Source: Clostridiales bacterium UBA1701
Lineage (GTDB): Bacteria; Bacillota; Clostridia; Oscillospirales; Oscillospiraceae
Direction of reading: 5' to 3'
Length of the DNA: 7,515 nt
Assembly (NCBI GenBank): GCA_002320035.1
Contig: DCJL01000003.1
Coordinates: 1 to 7,515, forward strand
A program made the translations under genes and the position numbers. Numbering within the stretch: the stretch's first letter is position 1; every line of letters begins with the position of its first letter. Shown in pieces: positions 1-6,222 of the stretch. The notes beneath the pieces were generated by a model. It saw nothing but the letters and a program-made list of their open reading frames with translations, was not told the DNA's origin and searched no databases.

Positions 1-356
1 ACCCGGCCTGACCAAAACTGTTCGTTTTTTGTCATTTCGCGCAGGAGCTATTGATTTTTAGAAAAAGTTCTATTACTATAAATATATAGACTCCCAAAGC
101 TCTATCTAACGGTATTGCAGACGGTTTATATGAACTTGTCATAATATAGCTCTTTCTAATTTCTACCCGCAAAAGCACGCTGCGAGGCATAATATAGTGG
201 GGAGAGCTCTGTGTGAGTTTATATGGCGAAAAGCCTATGTACTGTATCGCATATTAATATGATAACTCATTTTAGAGAAATCAAGGTGCTTTGGGAAACA
301 TTTGTTTTCCAGAACACGGCAGAAAAGGCATGAAATATATGTTCATAGGAGGATCA
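1..356. other. AT-rich intergenic region with short repeats
   Basis: I see no gene here. The first 60 bases could be the tail of an open frame entering from the left, but the piece is too short to judge. The 10-mer CATAATATAG occurs twice, at 140-149 and 188-197, and a perfect 12-bp palindrome CATATTAATATG lies at 250-261. No convincing -35/-10 pair at standard spacing was found for the downstream gene, although several AT-rich -10-like strings are present. Confidence 0.4.
347..352 (+). promoter_or_regulatory. Ribosome binding site fixing the start at 357
   Basis: A perfect AGGAGG lies 4 bases before ATG 357. The upstream in-frame codons at 291, 330 and 339 lack such a site, and starting at 357 puts a Lys-rich end and hydrophobic segment right at the N-terminus, so 357 is the preferred start. 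Confidence 0.8.
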
Positions 357-1094
357 ATGAAAAAAAGGTATTTTTTTGTGGTACTGATAGCAGTATTGGC
401 ATTAATGCTCGTCCTCTTAATGCTATACCCGGCTGACAGTTTATGCGATATCTCCACTGCTGAAATAAACAATAATAACGGCAGATGGACAAAGGTGCGC
501 CCGGTCAACGGTGATGAGTATTTATACAACTCCGCTACCGGGAAAAAAATTGCAGCAGTCTATTCATACGACAGCACCGGCAGCCTCCGGCTGCTCACCC
601 TGGACGAGGGGATGGAGATAAAGAACTCTCTGCCGCTGGTCGTTGGGCTTGATTCAAACGGAGCAAGCAGATCCGGGATATGCGTAGGGCGGTCTGGCTA
701 TGATTACTATGAAAACTACATATACCAAGCACTTGGCTTCCCCATAAAGATAACGCCTGATTTCTCAGGCCCCTGTGAAATCCATGATGTGGAGCTTCCT
801 GATCTGTCCGGCGGATTCGGCGGCGATATCACGATCACTTGCCGTATGGCACAAGCAATCAAAAAGGAATCGGGCTTTCCTTGGACATTTTCGCTTACCG
901 GCCAGACTGGCGTCAAGTGTCAATTCCAGGTACCGGCCGAAGAAACCGGATATATTCAGTTTTTGCCGTACTATAATGTTACCATGGGAAAACTTTATAA
1001 GGCCGATGAGCTGCTTGGATATGCGATGGGCCTGTGTCCCATAAGTACCCCGGATAGACACCCGGCAGGGATTATTGAACTGGTGCTCGAATAA
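357..1094 (+). CDS. Hypothetical membrane-anchored or secreted protein (245 aa)
   Basis: I do not recognise this protein. It begins MKKRYFF and has one strongly hydrophobic segment at about residues 5-24, so it should be exported or held by an N-terminal anchor with the rest outside. The Cys at residue 30 (context ADSLC) does not make a proper lipobox, so I do not call a lipoprotein. The outer part is rich in Gly, Tyr, Ser and Asp and contains further Cys residues (contexts SGICVG, GPCEIH, ITCRMA, VKCQFQ, GLCPIS) that could form disulphides. The middle stretch around LPDLSGGFGGDITITCRMA reads like beta-sandwich material, but I cannot assign a domain. It is preceded by an ideal AGGAGG and followed by a strong hairpin, so it is probably transcribed alone. 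Its base composition looks slightly richer in GC than the 1607-5928 module. Coding confidence is good; function is unknown. Confidence 0.75.
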   Translation: MKKRYFFVVLIAVLALMLVLLMLYPADSLCDISTAEINNNNGRWTKVRPVNGDEYLYNSATGKKIAAVYSYDSTGSLRLLTLDEGMEIKNSLPLVVGLDSNGASRSGICVGRSGYDYYENYIYQALGFPIKITPDFSGPCEIHDVELPDLSGGFGGDITITCRMAQAIKKESGFPWTFSLTGQTGVKCQFQVPAEETGYIQFLPYYNVTMGKLYKADELLGYAMGLCPISTPDRHPAGIIELVLE

Positions 1095-1107
1095 CTGGGG
1101 AAACAGC

Positions 1108-1140
1108 AGGGAATGTGTTTCAGCCTAAAACACATTCCCT
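1108..1140. terminator. 13-bp perfect hairpin after the 245-aa gene
   Basis: Arms 1108-1120 (AGGGAATGTGTTT) and 1128-1140 are perfectly complementary with a 7-nt loop CAGCCTA. The hairpin begins 14 bases after the stop at 1094. The downstream sequence on the plus strand (TAACTCTTGT) is only weakly T-rich and there is no T-run on the minus side, so termination is plausible but not textbook. The last bases overlap the stop codon of the minus-strand transposase remnant. Confidence 0.5.
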
Positions 1141-1232
1141 TAACTCTTGTATTCGGGAATGAAAAAGCGGACCAATTCCTTGGTTTGGCCCTTGATTACT
1201 TCCTCATTAAGCTGTACAATTTTCTCGGACAT
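1140..1232 (-). pseudogene. IS256-family transposase, N-terminal remnant (30 codons)
   Basis: Read on the minus strand from ATG 1232, the frame starts MSEKIVQLNEEVIKGQ and continues TKELVR. From memory this is the conserved opening of IS256-family (Mutator-type) transposases of Clostridia, which run to about 400 residues. After about 22 residues the match stops. The frame goes on with the unrelated FFIPEYKS and ends at TAA (1142-1140), inside the 1108-1140 hairpin. The DDE catalytic domain is therefore entirely missing, so this is dead as a transposase. The ribosome site AAAGGAG (1243-1249 on the plus strand) is still intact about 10 bases upstream, so a 30-residue peptide could still be made. 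The alternative, a genuine small gene resembling a transposase start, is less likely. Confidence 0.72.
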
Positions 1233-1302
1233 AGTTTGCTTTCTCCTTTCAGAATGGTGTGTCGTGACTTCATTCTACCAGAGTTTTGCAAACTATGTCT
1301 CT
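1143..1302 (-). mobile_element. Probable left end of a degraded IS256-like element
   Basis: Upstream (minus sense) of the transposase start lie about 70 bases, including AGTTTGCAAAACT, a near-palindromic string at about 1281-1297. They end in a T/A-rich tract around 1302. A 60-100 bp gap between the terminal inverted repeat and the start codon is normal for IS256-type elements. I cannot fix the exact end of the element, I see no matching right inverted repeat in the window, and no target duplication can be assigned. This is a remnant call resting mainly on the transposase N-terminus. Confidence 0.45.
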
Positions 1303-1419
1303 TTTTATCTTTTTTCAATTTGCGCAACTTATCTTACCTTATCAGTTGGAGTGATGAAACCACTCTACTGGAATTGGACAGTGCGGAAACAGTCTGCACA
1401 TCAAAATGAATAAATGGAT

Positions 1420-1444
1420 AATCCGTTTCACGGTGAAACGGATT
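1420..1444. repeat. Palindromic repeat, copy 1 (upstream of the ECF module)
   Basis: The arms 1420-1431 and 1433-1444 are perfectly complementary around a single central G, with core TTTCACGGTGAAA. The 22 bases at 1424-1445 recur at 5936-5957 with one difference (C1431 versus T5943). There is no T-run, so it is not an obvious terminator. It may be a REP-like dispersed repeat, an operator-type dyad, or the edge of an inserted cassette. Confidence 0.75.
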
Positions 1445-1458
1445 TACGGCGGTGAAAA

Positions 1459-1487
1459 TTTGCATTCCATTTTGGGCCTGATATAAT
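1459..1487 (+). promoter_or_regulatory. Extended -10 promoter for the ECF operon
   Basis: A perfect TATAAT at 1482-1487 is preceded by TG one base upstream (TGATATAAT, 1479-1487), the extended -10 form. A modest -35 element TTTGCA lies at 1459-1464 with 17-bp spacing. Transcription would begin near 1494 and leave about 110 bases of leader before the sigma start at 1607. This is a housekeeping (SigA-type) promoter. I see no ECF-type -35 (AAC) plus -10 (CGT) pair that would show autoregulation. Confidence 0.65.
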
Positions 1488-1606
1488 TTGCACATAGAAA
1501 GCAACAAATCGAAAAACATTCACGAAAAAAAGTTTTTGCCGATAAAACCAAACACGACATCTTTGCGAATATAAGTATGAGAGCTCTTACACAAAGGGGG
1601 TTCAGT

Positions 1607-2164
1607 ATGGAAGATGCAGCAATCGTTGATCTGTACTGGCAGCGTTCCGATAGGGCCATATCGGAAACGAATCGGAAATATGGAAGGTATTGCCATTCGA
1701 TAGCATTTAACTTTGTCAGAAACAATGAAGATGCGGAGGAATGTGTGAACGATACTTGGTTTCGCGCTTGGAATCTGATGCCGGACAAGCGCCCGTCTAT
1801 CCTCTCTACTTTTCTAGGAGCAATTACTCGGAATTTGGCTGTTAGTATGTACAGGGGAAAAACTAGCAAGAAACGTGGCGGCGGCGAAATGCCTCTTGCG
1901 CTCGATGAAATGTCAGAGTGTGTTCCTTCTGGTTCAGATTTGGAACGAGAATATGAGATTAAAGAGTTTGAAAAAGCAATTGGATCATTCGTAGACGGAT
2001 TGCCCGAAGCCGAGCAAAAAGTGTTTGTCGCCAGGTACTGGTATCTTGCGCCGATTTCTGAAATAGCAGAGAAAATGCACTTTTCACAAGGGAAGACGAA
2101 AAGCATGCTCTTTCGAACTAGAAACAAACTGCGCGTTTATTTGCAGGAGGAAGGATTATGGTAG
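1607..2164 (+). CDS. ECF-type RNA polymerase sigma-70 family sigma factor (185 aa)
   Basis: It directs RNA polymerase to a dedicated promoter set, normally when its membrane anti-sigma partner lets go. Region 2 is at about residues 22-86: RYCHSIAFNFVRNNEDAEECVNDT matches the core-binding helices and the acidic DAEE patch, followed by WFRAWNLMPD and the aromatic/basic stretch FLGAITRNLAVSMYR. A short linker follows (about 87-125). Region 4 is at about 127-180, with LPEAEQKVFVARYW and a helix-turn-helix from about 148 (PISEIAEKMHFSQGKTKSML). A length of 185 is normal for ECF factors, and no region 1, region 3 or C-terminal extension is present. I chose ATG 1607 over ATG 1577 because AAAGGGGG lies 6 bases before 1607 and residue 1 then begins just before region 2. 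Its stop (2162-2164) overlaps the next gene's start (2158), which indicates translational coupling with the anti-sigma gene. Confidence 0.9.
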   Translation: MEDAAIVDLYWQRSDRAISETNRKYGRYCHSIAFNFVRNNEDAEECVNDTWFRAWNLMPDKRPSILSTFLGAITRNLAVSMYRGKTSKKRGGGEMPLALDEMSECVPSGSDLEREYEIKEFEKAIGSFVDGLPEAEQKVFVARYWYLAPISEIAEKMHFSQGKTKSMLFRTRNKLRVYLQEEGLW

Positions 2165-3345
2165 ATTCCTATTTTCTGATAGAAGCAATGAACGGGGTTC
2201 ATGATGAGCAAGTTGTCTTAGCGGGACAAATGCTTGGCTACTTTGAAGAAAAAGAGGGTATGCGCCCGCACCGCAGATTGTGGAGTACATTGCTGGTTGC
2301 CGCTATTATCATATCTCTTTTTACTGGAGTTGCATATGCGGCAAACCTCTTTGGTATACAAGCCCTGCTAACAAAAAAAGAGCCTTCTTCGGAGAACCCG
2401 AACGGTGGATATCTGTCTTTCTCGCAGCCACAGGAGTTACCGGAGGGGATGGACAGTACGATACAAGAGAAGATTGATAATTCCACTAATGCCTGGGCAG
2501 AGTGGATGGAATGGATAAGTGAAAATGGGTTGAGTATTCCAGACGTCTATGACCCTCCAGAGGGGACAAGTTTTCTTGAAGAGACAGAAAACGAAGACGG
2601 AACATATACGCTTCGGTTTTATTCTTACCCTGATAAACCTTTGGATGCATCTGTTTTGCTGGAGCATATGCAACGGGGAGATTACTCTGATCTGATCCTT
2701 TTGGATGAAAGAATCGCAACAAAGGAGGAACGCGATAGAGATATAGAGGTGGAGGATGCCAGAGCAATAGGGTTCGGCGATTACGATTATCCTTATTACG
2801 TCTACACCCAGGAAATGGCTGACCAACTGGAAGGCATCGCCTTGAGATATGGATTGAGATTACGCCATAAAAAAACAAGCATGTTCCAGAACTATAACGG
2901 TCAAACAGAGTATTTCACCCGTGAAGAGATTACTACGAAGATTAACGAGATTTGCTGTGGTGGAAAGCCATTCTTCCGCTCTGAACCCACCGGATATGAC
3001 AAGTTTTATTATTTCGACGAAGGGACCTTCGCTATTAGCTTCTACATTTCTAATGATCTGACGAACGCGGGGACAAGATGCTATCTTTATAATTCTCCGT
3101 ATGGCACCCTATCCAGCGGCTTCGAGATTTTTGAAGAAGTAAAGGATATTTCAGGCTTTTCCGTTAGAAGTCATACTACACCTGATGGGACTGAACTCAC
3201 CGTTTTGCAGAATGGTTCTGATATGTATGCCTATGTTTATCTTGATAGCTCCTTTGTAACACTTCACATCATGCAACTGAACGGGCTAAGCGAAGCGGAG
3301 ATTGATGCCATTCTGGATATGATGAATTTTAGCTATATTGGCTGA
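2158..3345 (+). CDS. Membrane anti-sigma-like protein with large extracellular domain (395 aa)
   Basis: This is the likely anti-sigma factor for the upstream ECF sigma. The layout is typical of Clostridia ECF partners: a short cytoplasmic N-terminus (residues 1-40, with a helix FLIEAMNGVHDEQVVLAG that could hold the sigma), basic residues HRR, one transmembrane segment (about 41-62), and an outer domain of about 330 residues. There is no HXXXCXXC zinc motif, so it is not a ZAS-type anti-sigma; I infer the role from position and topology. The outer part is acidic and aromatic. Its final 50 residues (TVLQNGSDMYAYVYLD... LSEAEIDAILDMMNF) resemble DUF4367-like tails that end with a helix of the 'EIDAIL' kind, by memory only. 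The start at 2158 has AGGAGG at 2145-2150 and overlaps the sigma stop by 7 bases. An alternative reading is a sensor lipid- or envelope-stress protein that is not itself inhibitory. Confidence 0.75.
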   Translation: MVDSYFLIEAMNGVHDEQVVLAGQMLGYFEEKEGMRPHRRLWSTLLVAAIIISLFTGVAYAANLFGIQALLTKKEPSSENPNGGYLSFSQPQELPEGMDSTIQEKIDNSTNAWAEWMEWISENGLSIPDVYDPPEGTSFLEETENEDGTYTLRFYSYPDKPLDASVLLEHMQRGDYSDLILLDERIATKEERDRDIEVEDARAIGFGDYDYPYYVYTQEMADQLEGIALRYGLRLRHKKTSMFQNYNGQTEYFTREEITTKINEICCGGKPFFRSEPTGYDKFYYFDEGTFAISFYISNDLTNAGTRCYLYNSPYGTLSSGFEIFEEVKDISGFSVRSHTTPDGTELTVLQNGSDMYAYVYLDSSFVTLHIMQLNGLSEAEIDAILDMMNFSYIG

Positions 3346-3409
3346 AATTCAATAAACTAACCATATTGGAAAGATTGTATGTAAGTTGAACTTTGAAAAG
3401 GAATACAGA

Positions 3410-3715
3410 ATGAAAGATGTATTGTCTTTCAATGGATTATATCTTTATCGCAGATCTCATAGATGTTTCCTTAACGGGGAGGCAATACGATTAACGGATA
3501 CTGAATTCGCGATTCTGGAAACTCTTCTGGAAAACGCAGGGCAGACCGTCAGCGTAAAAGAATTAGCAAGATATGTTTGGCCCAACGAAGAGTTTGTCCA
3601 ATGTAATGATGCTATTTCAGTACATGTGCATCATATCAGAAAGAAAATCAACGATACCCAAAAACCATACAACTATGTAAAAACGACATGGGGAATTGGA
3701 TATAGAGTTGATTGA
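3410..3715 (+). CDS. Stand-alone OmpR/PhoB-type winged-helix DNA-binding protein (101 aa)
   Basis: The whole protein is one Trans_reg_C (winged helix) domain. It has an N-terminal beta-strand part (LSFNGLYLYRRSHRCFLNGEAIRLT), the TDTEFAILETLLENAGQTVSVKELARYVW helices, a recognition helix around NDAISVHVHHIRKKI, and the C-terminal wing KTTWGIGYRVD. Known relatives carry an N-terminal phospho-receiver domain of about 120 residues. Here none exists, and the sequence upstream to 3345 holds no remnant of one. The protein therefore cannot take a phosphate signal in the usual way. It would bind DNA constitutively or be governed by expression level or a partner. I prefer ATG 3410, which has AAAAGGA at 3396-3402; the TTG at 3386 would add 8 residues and has no good ribosome site. 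It sits 64 bases after the anti-sigma gene and 29 bases before the lipoprotein gene with no terminator on either side, so it is probably part of the operon. Confidence 0.85.
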   Translation: MKDVLSFNGLYLYRRSHRCFLNGEAIRLTDTEFAILETLLENAGQTVSVKELARYVWPNEEFVQCNDAISVHVHHIRKKINDTQKPYNYVKTTWGIGYRVD

Positions 3716-3744
3716 TCATCTGAAATAAGACGATTGGAGAAAAA

Positions 3745-5928
3745 ATGAATAGAATTACTGCTTTGTTTATCGCTATTATTATGCTGTTCTCATTGTCTGC
3801 GTGTGGCAGCAAGTCACAAGCAAGTACAACTTCTCAAGCGACGGACGCCGAGATAGATGCCATCAAATTATCGTTTGCTGATGCAGACGGTCACTACGCG
3901 ATGCGTCCGCTGCCATACGCTGAAGATCTTTGGATACTCGATTTTGTTTGCTTTAACGAATGCGTATTCTATATTGCGTCAAACAATCAAGACAAATATG
4001 AATTGTGTTGTTTAACACCCAACGAAAACAAAAGAGATATTCTGTGTGTTTACGATGCGAACTCGACCAAGCCAATAAGCATAACTGTTTCAGAGACTGG
4101 CCAAATCTATGTTTTGGCGACAGTAGCTTCTACGGAGAACGGATTTGATGGCAACAGTGAAGAAGTCATCCTAGAATACTCCCAAGATGGTATTGAACAG
4201 AAGCGGTACACCTTGAGCGGTTTTGATATGCCCACTGAATGGATACCTCACGATATTGAAGTCGCTGGAGATAGGATCTTTCTTTCTGGATATGGAGCTG
4301 TTGTATCTGTACTTCTTTCCGGTGATGCCTCAGTTTCCTTTGTGATCGAAACAAAAGGAAATGCACTAATTACAGCATTATCGGACGGCAGCCTGGCTGT
4401 CGGTGAGAATAAAAACGAAAAATTTACAATAAGTGTCCTAGAAAAGGATAAGCAAGAATTCAGTTATTCCAAAACCTTCAATATTCCTTTTGTAAGAATC
4501 AATCGTGGCGAGAATTGGGATTTGTATTTAGACGACGGCAATAATCTATATGGGTTTAATCTCAATACCAATTCAATGCAAAAACTCATATCATGGAGTT
4601 CCTTGGGCGTCTATAGTGGCAAAGTGATGGAGCAAAAGGATGGGACTCTCCTATGTTGCGGACGTCTCAACCTTTCAGAGCCAAGTCCTATGCTGTTACT
4701 TAGCCAATCCGAAGGGAATTCGGAAAATGCGCAGAAGCCCTCCGGTCCGATTGTTCTTGCAACCTTGAGCAGACAGGATATTCCTTTCTCAATGCAGCAA
4801 GCTATTCGTGAATGGAATCAAACACATCCGGATACACCGATCGAAATAAGAGATTATTCAGTATACTATAGCGATTCCGATCAAAGAGCTGCAGAGCTGA
4901 AGTTGTCAACGGATATTATCACAGGGAACTATCCCGATATTTATGATTTCTCTATCCCTTGGCAAGGCTCTTCATTATCCTCCACTGTCTTTATGCGCCG
5001 AGGACTTCTCGAAAACCTCTATCCGTATATTGACAAAGATCAGGAGTTATCAAGATCTGACTTTTTCCCAGGTATACTCTCATCATTGGAAATAGATAAT
5101 GGCCTGTACGAATTGGTATTGGAATATCGTTTTTTGACCTCTTTCGCGGTTAAATCTGACGTCGGGGAAGCTGATCAGTGGTCATATGATCATTTCAATA
5201 GCATTGTTAACGATAGCGGTTTTTATGAGTCAATGCTTGACCAATATCAGAGCAGATATGCGTGGCTGCAAACTGCAATTGATTCCTCTGGAAGCAGACT
5301 TGTTAATTGGAACTCTTGCACCTGTTATTTTGATTCGGATTACTTTGTAGATATGCTCAACGCAGCTATACAACTTCCTGAGCAAGGTGATGAGTATGGT
5401 GCAAGTGTTGTCAGCGAGATTCGTAATAGCGCGTCCCTCTTGTATTACATGGACATGGACAGCATTTGGTGGGCCTCTACTGCCGCTCAAGTTTACGGAG
5501 ACAATTTTGCCCTCGTTGGAATGCCGGAAGTCGGAAATGCAATAAGGCCAACCTATAGCTTTGGTATTTCAGCGTACTCTCAGCACAAAGATGAATGCTG
5601 GGAATTCCTGCGCCAATTCATTGTAGGCGAAAAAGCTAATGAGTTTGAATTCTCAATGCGTCAAGATGTAATGCGATCTAAAGTGGCAAGAAACCTGGAA
5701 CAAGCTGTAACGGGAGGATATGCCGACAAACACCCGTATGCGGAAATGGCAATGAATGAAGTTTTCGATAATTTAGTGAACATGGAAAACGTTGCACGTC
5801 ACGATGAGCAAATATGGGATATTGTTTATTCAGAAGTAGGGGCGTTCTTTGCTAACCAGCGCAGCGCTGAAGAAACGGCATCTGCAATTCAGCGGAGAGC
5901 CAGCATATATCTGGCGGAACAAGGATAA
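3745..5928 (+). CDS. Lipoprotein: propeller-like N-terminal half fused to a solute-binding-protein half (727 aa)
   Basis: The signal peptide MNRITALFIAIIMLFSLSAC ends in a classical lipobox (LSAC, Cys20), so the mature protein is lipid-anchored on the outer face. Residues about 40-320 contain recurring strand-turn patterns such as GQIYVLATV, GDRIFLSGYG, DGSLAVGEN, GNNLYGFNLNT and DGTLLCCGRL, which look like beta-propeller blades. From about residue 333 the sequence changes to an extracellular solute-binding protein (family 1-like) pattern: PIVLATLSRQD, the helix QQAIREWNQTHPD, GNYPDIYDF, then GMPEVGNAIRPTYSFGISAYSQHKDECWEFLRQF near residues 588-625. Ordinary family members are about 400-450 residues, so the N-terminal half is an addition. 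No ABC permease or ATPase is nearby, so transport is not shown; a sensory role next to the ECF pair is inferred. The start has GGAGA at 3736-3740. Confidence 0.82.
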   Translation: MNRITALFIAIIMLFSLSACGSKSQASTTSQATDAEIDAIKLSFADADGHYAMRPLPYAEDLWILDFVCFNECVFYIASNNQDKYELCCLTPNENKRDILCVYDANSTKPISITVSETGQIYVLATVASTENGFDGNSEEVILEYSQDGIEQKRYTLSGFDMPTEWIPHDIEVAGDRIFLSGYGAVVSVLLSGDASVSFVIETKGNALITALSDGSLAVGENKNEKFTISVLEKDKQEFSYSKTFNIPFVRINRGENWDLYLDDGNNLYGFNLNTNSMQKLISWSSLGVYSGKVMEQKDGTLLCCGRLNLSEPSPMLLLSQSEGNSENAQKPSGPIVLATLSRQDIPFSMQQAIREWNQTHPDTPIEIRDYSVYYSDSDQRAAELKLSTDIITGNYPDIYDFSIPWQGSSLSSTVFMRRGLLENLYPYIDKDQELSRSDFFPGILSSLEIDNGLYELVLEYRFLTSFAVKSDVGEADQWSYDHFNSIVNDSGFYESMLDQYQSRYAWLQTAIDSSGSRLVNWNSCTCYFDSDYFVDMLNAAIQLPEQGDEYGASVVSEIRNSASLLYYMDMDSIWWASTAAQVYGDNFALVGMPEVGNAIRPTYSFGISAYSQHKDECWEFLRQFIVGEKANEFEFSMRQDVMRSKVARNLEQAVTGGYADKHPYAEMAMNEVFDNLVNMENVARHDEQIWDIVYSEVGAFFANQRSAEETASAIQRRASIYLAEQG

Positions 5929-5959
5929 GGAAATACGTTTCATGGTGAAACGGATTTCC
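5929..5959. repeat. Palindromic repeat, copy 2 (downstream of the ECF module)
   Basis: Arms 5929-5942 (GGAAATACGTTTCA) and 5946-5959 pair at 13 of 14 positions around TGG. It begins immediately after the lipoprotein stop codon. The 22 bases at 5936-5957 match 1424-1445 with one change. No T-run follows, so if it ends transcription it is not by the standard intrinsic mechanism; it could instead protect the 3' end of the operon mRNA. Confidence 0.75.
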
Positions 5960-5978
5960 CCGCAAAGGGAAGAAAGGG

Positions 5979-6170
5979 ATGATCGAAATAGATAGCGAAA
6001 AAGAAATGCTCTGGCTTCCGTGTCCAAAGTGCGGAGCCAGGACGAAGATCCGAATCTACGAGGACACCGTACTTCTGAATTTCCCCTTATACTGTACCAA
6101 ATGCAAAAAGGAAACCAAACTCGGCGTGATAAAATTCAAGATCGTAGTTAGCGACGAGCCGGACGCTTAA
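5979..6170 (+). CDS. Cysteine-rich KTR-domain protein (Tn916 orf6-like), 63 aa
   Basis: A small protein with two CxxC knuckles: CPKCG near residues 15-19 and CTKCK near 39-43, separated by RTKIRIYEDTVLLNFPLY. This is the signature of the Cys_rich_KTR family (KTR corresponds to the TKIR stretch), whose C-terminus typically ends in a string like EPDA, as here. The four Cys residues would bind one zinc. The family's function is not known, but it is a standard small gene of Tn916-like conjugative elements and is normally found beside an XRE regulator. Here it faces the broken XRE gene. The start at ATG 5979 has AAAGGGAAG at 5964-5972; the nearer AAAGGG touches the ATG. The alternative ATG 6006 (MLWLPCP) is possible and would match shorter relatives. 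A strong terminator follows. Confidence 0.85.
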   Translation: MIEIDSEKEMLWLPCPKCGARTKIRIYEDTVLLNFPLYCTKCKKETKLGVIKFKIVVSDEPDA

Positions 6171-6175
6171 AGCGC

Positions 6176-6222
6176 AGAGCCAGCAGCCACAGAAATGTGG
6201 GCGCTGGCTCTTTTCTTATTTT
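6176..6222 (+). terminator. Intrinsic terminator after the KTR gene
   Basis: The outer stem is AGAGCCAGC (6176-6184) with GCTGGCTCT (6203-6211). An inner CCAC/GTGG stem completes the hairpin, and TTTTCTTATTTT follows. It starts 6 bases after the KTR stop. The stop codon of the convergent XRE pseudogene (6216-6218 on the plus strand) falls in the T tract, so the two genes share this spacer. Confidence 0.85.

Noticed and set aside
1113..1413. Two overlapping plus-strand open frames over the IS remnant
   Set aside because: They are antisense to the transposase N-terminus and its upstream region, have poor starts, and one begins inside the 1108-1140 hairpin.
1434..1460. TGAAAC in the palindromes as an ECF -35 element (autoregulated promoter)
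   Set aside because: No CGT-type -10 lies 16-17 bases downstream in either copy, and the TGAAAC is explained by the palindrome itself.
3386..3409. TTG start for the winged-helix gene
   Set aside because: It has no ribosome site at proper spacing, whereas ATG 3410 has AAAAGGA 7 bases upstream and already includes the full domain.
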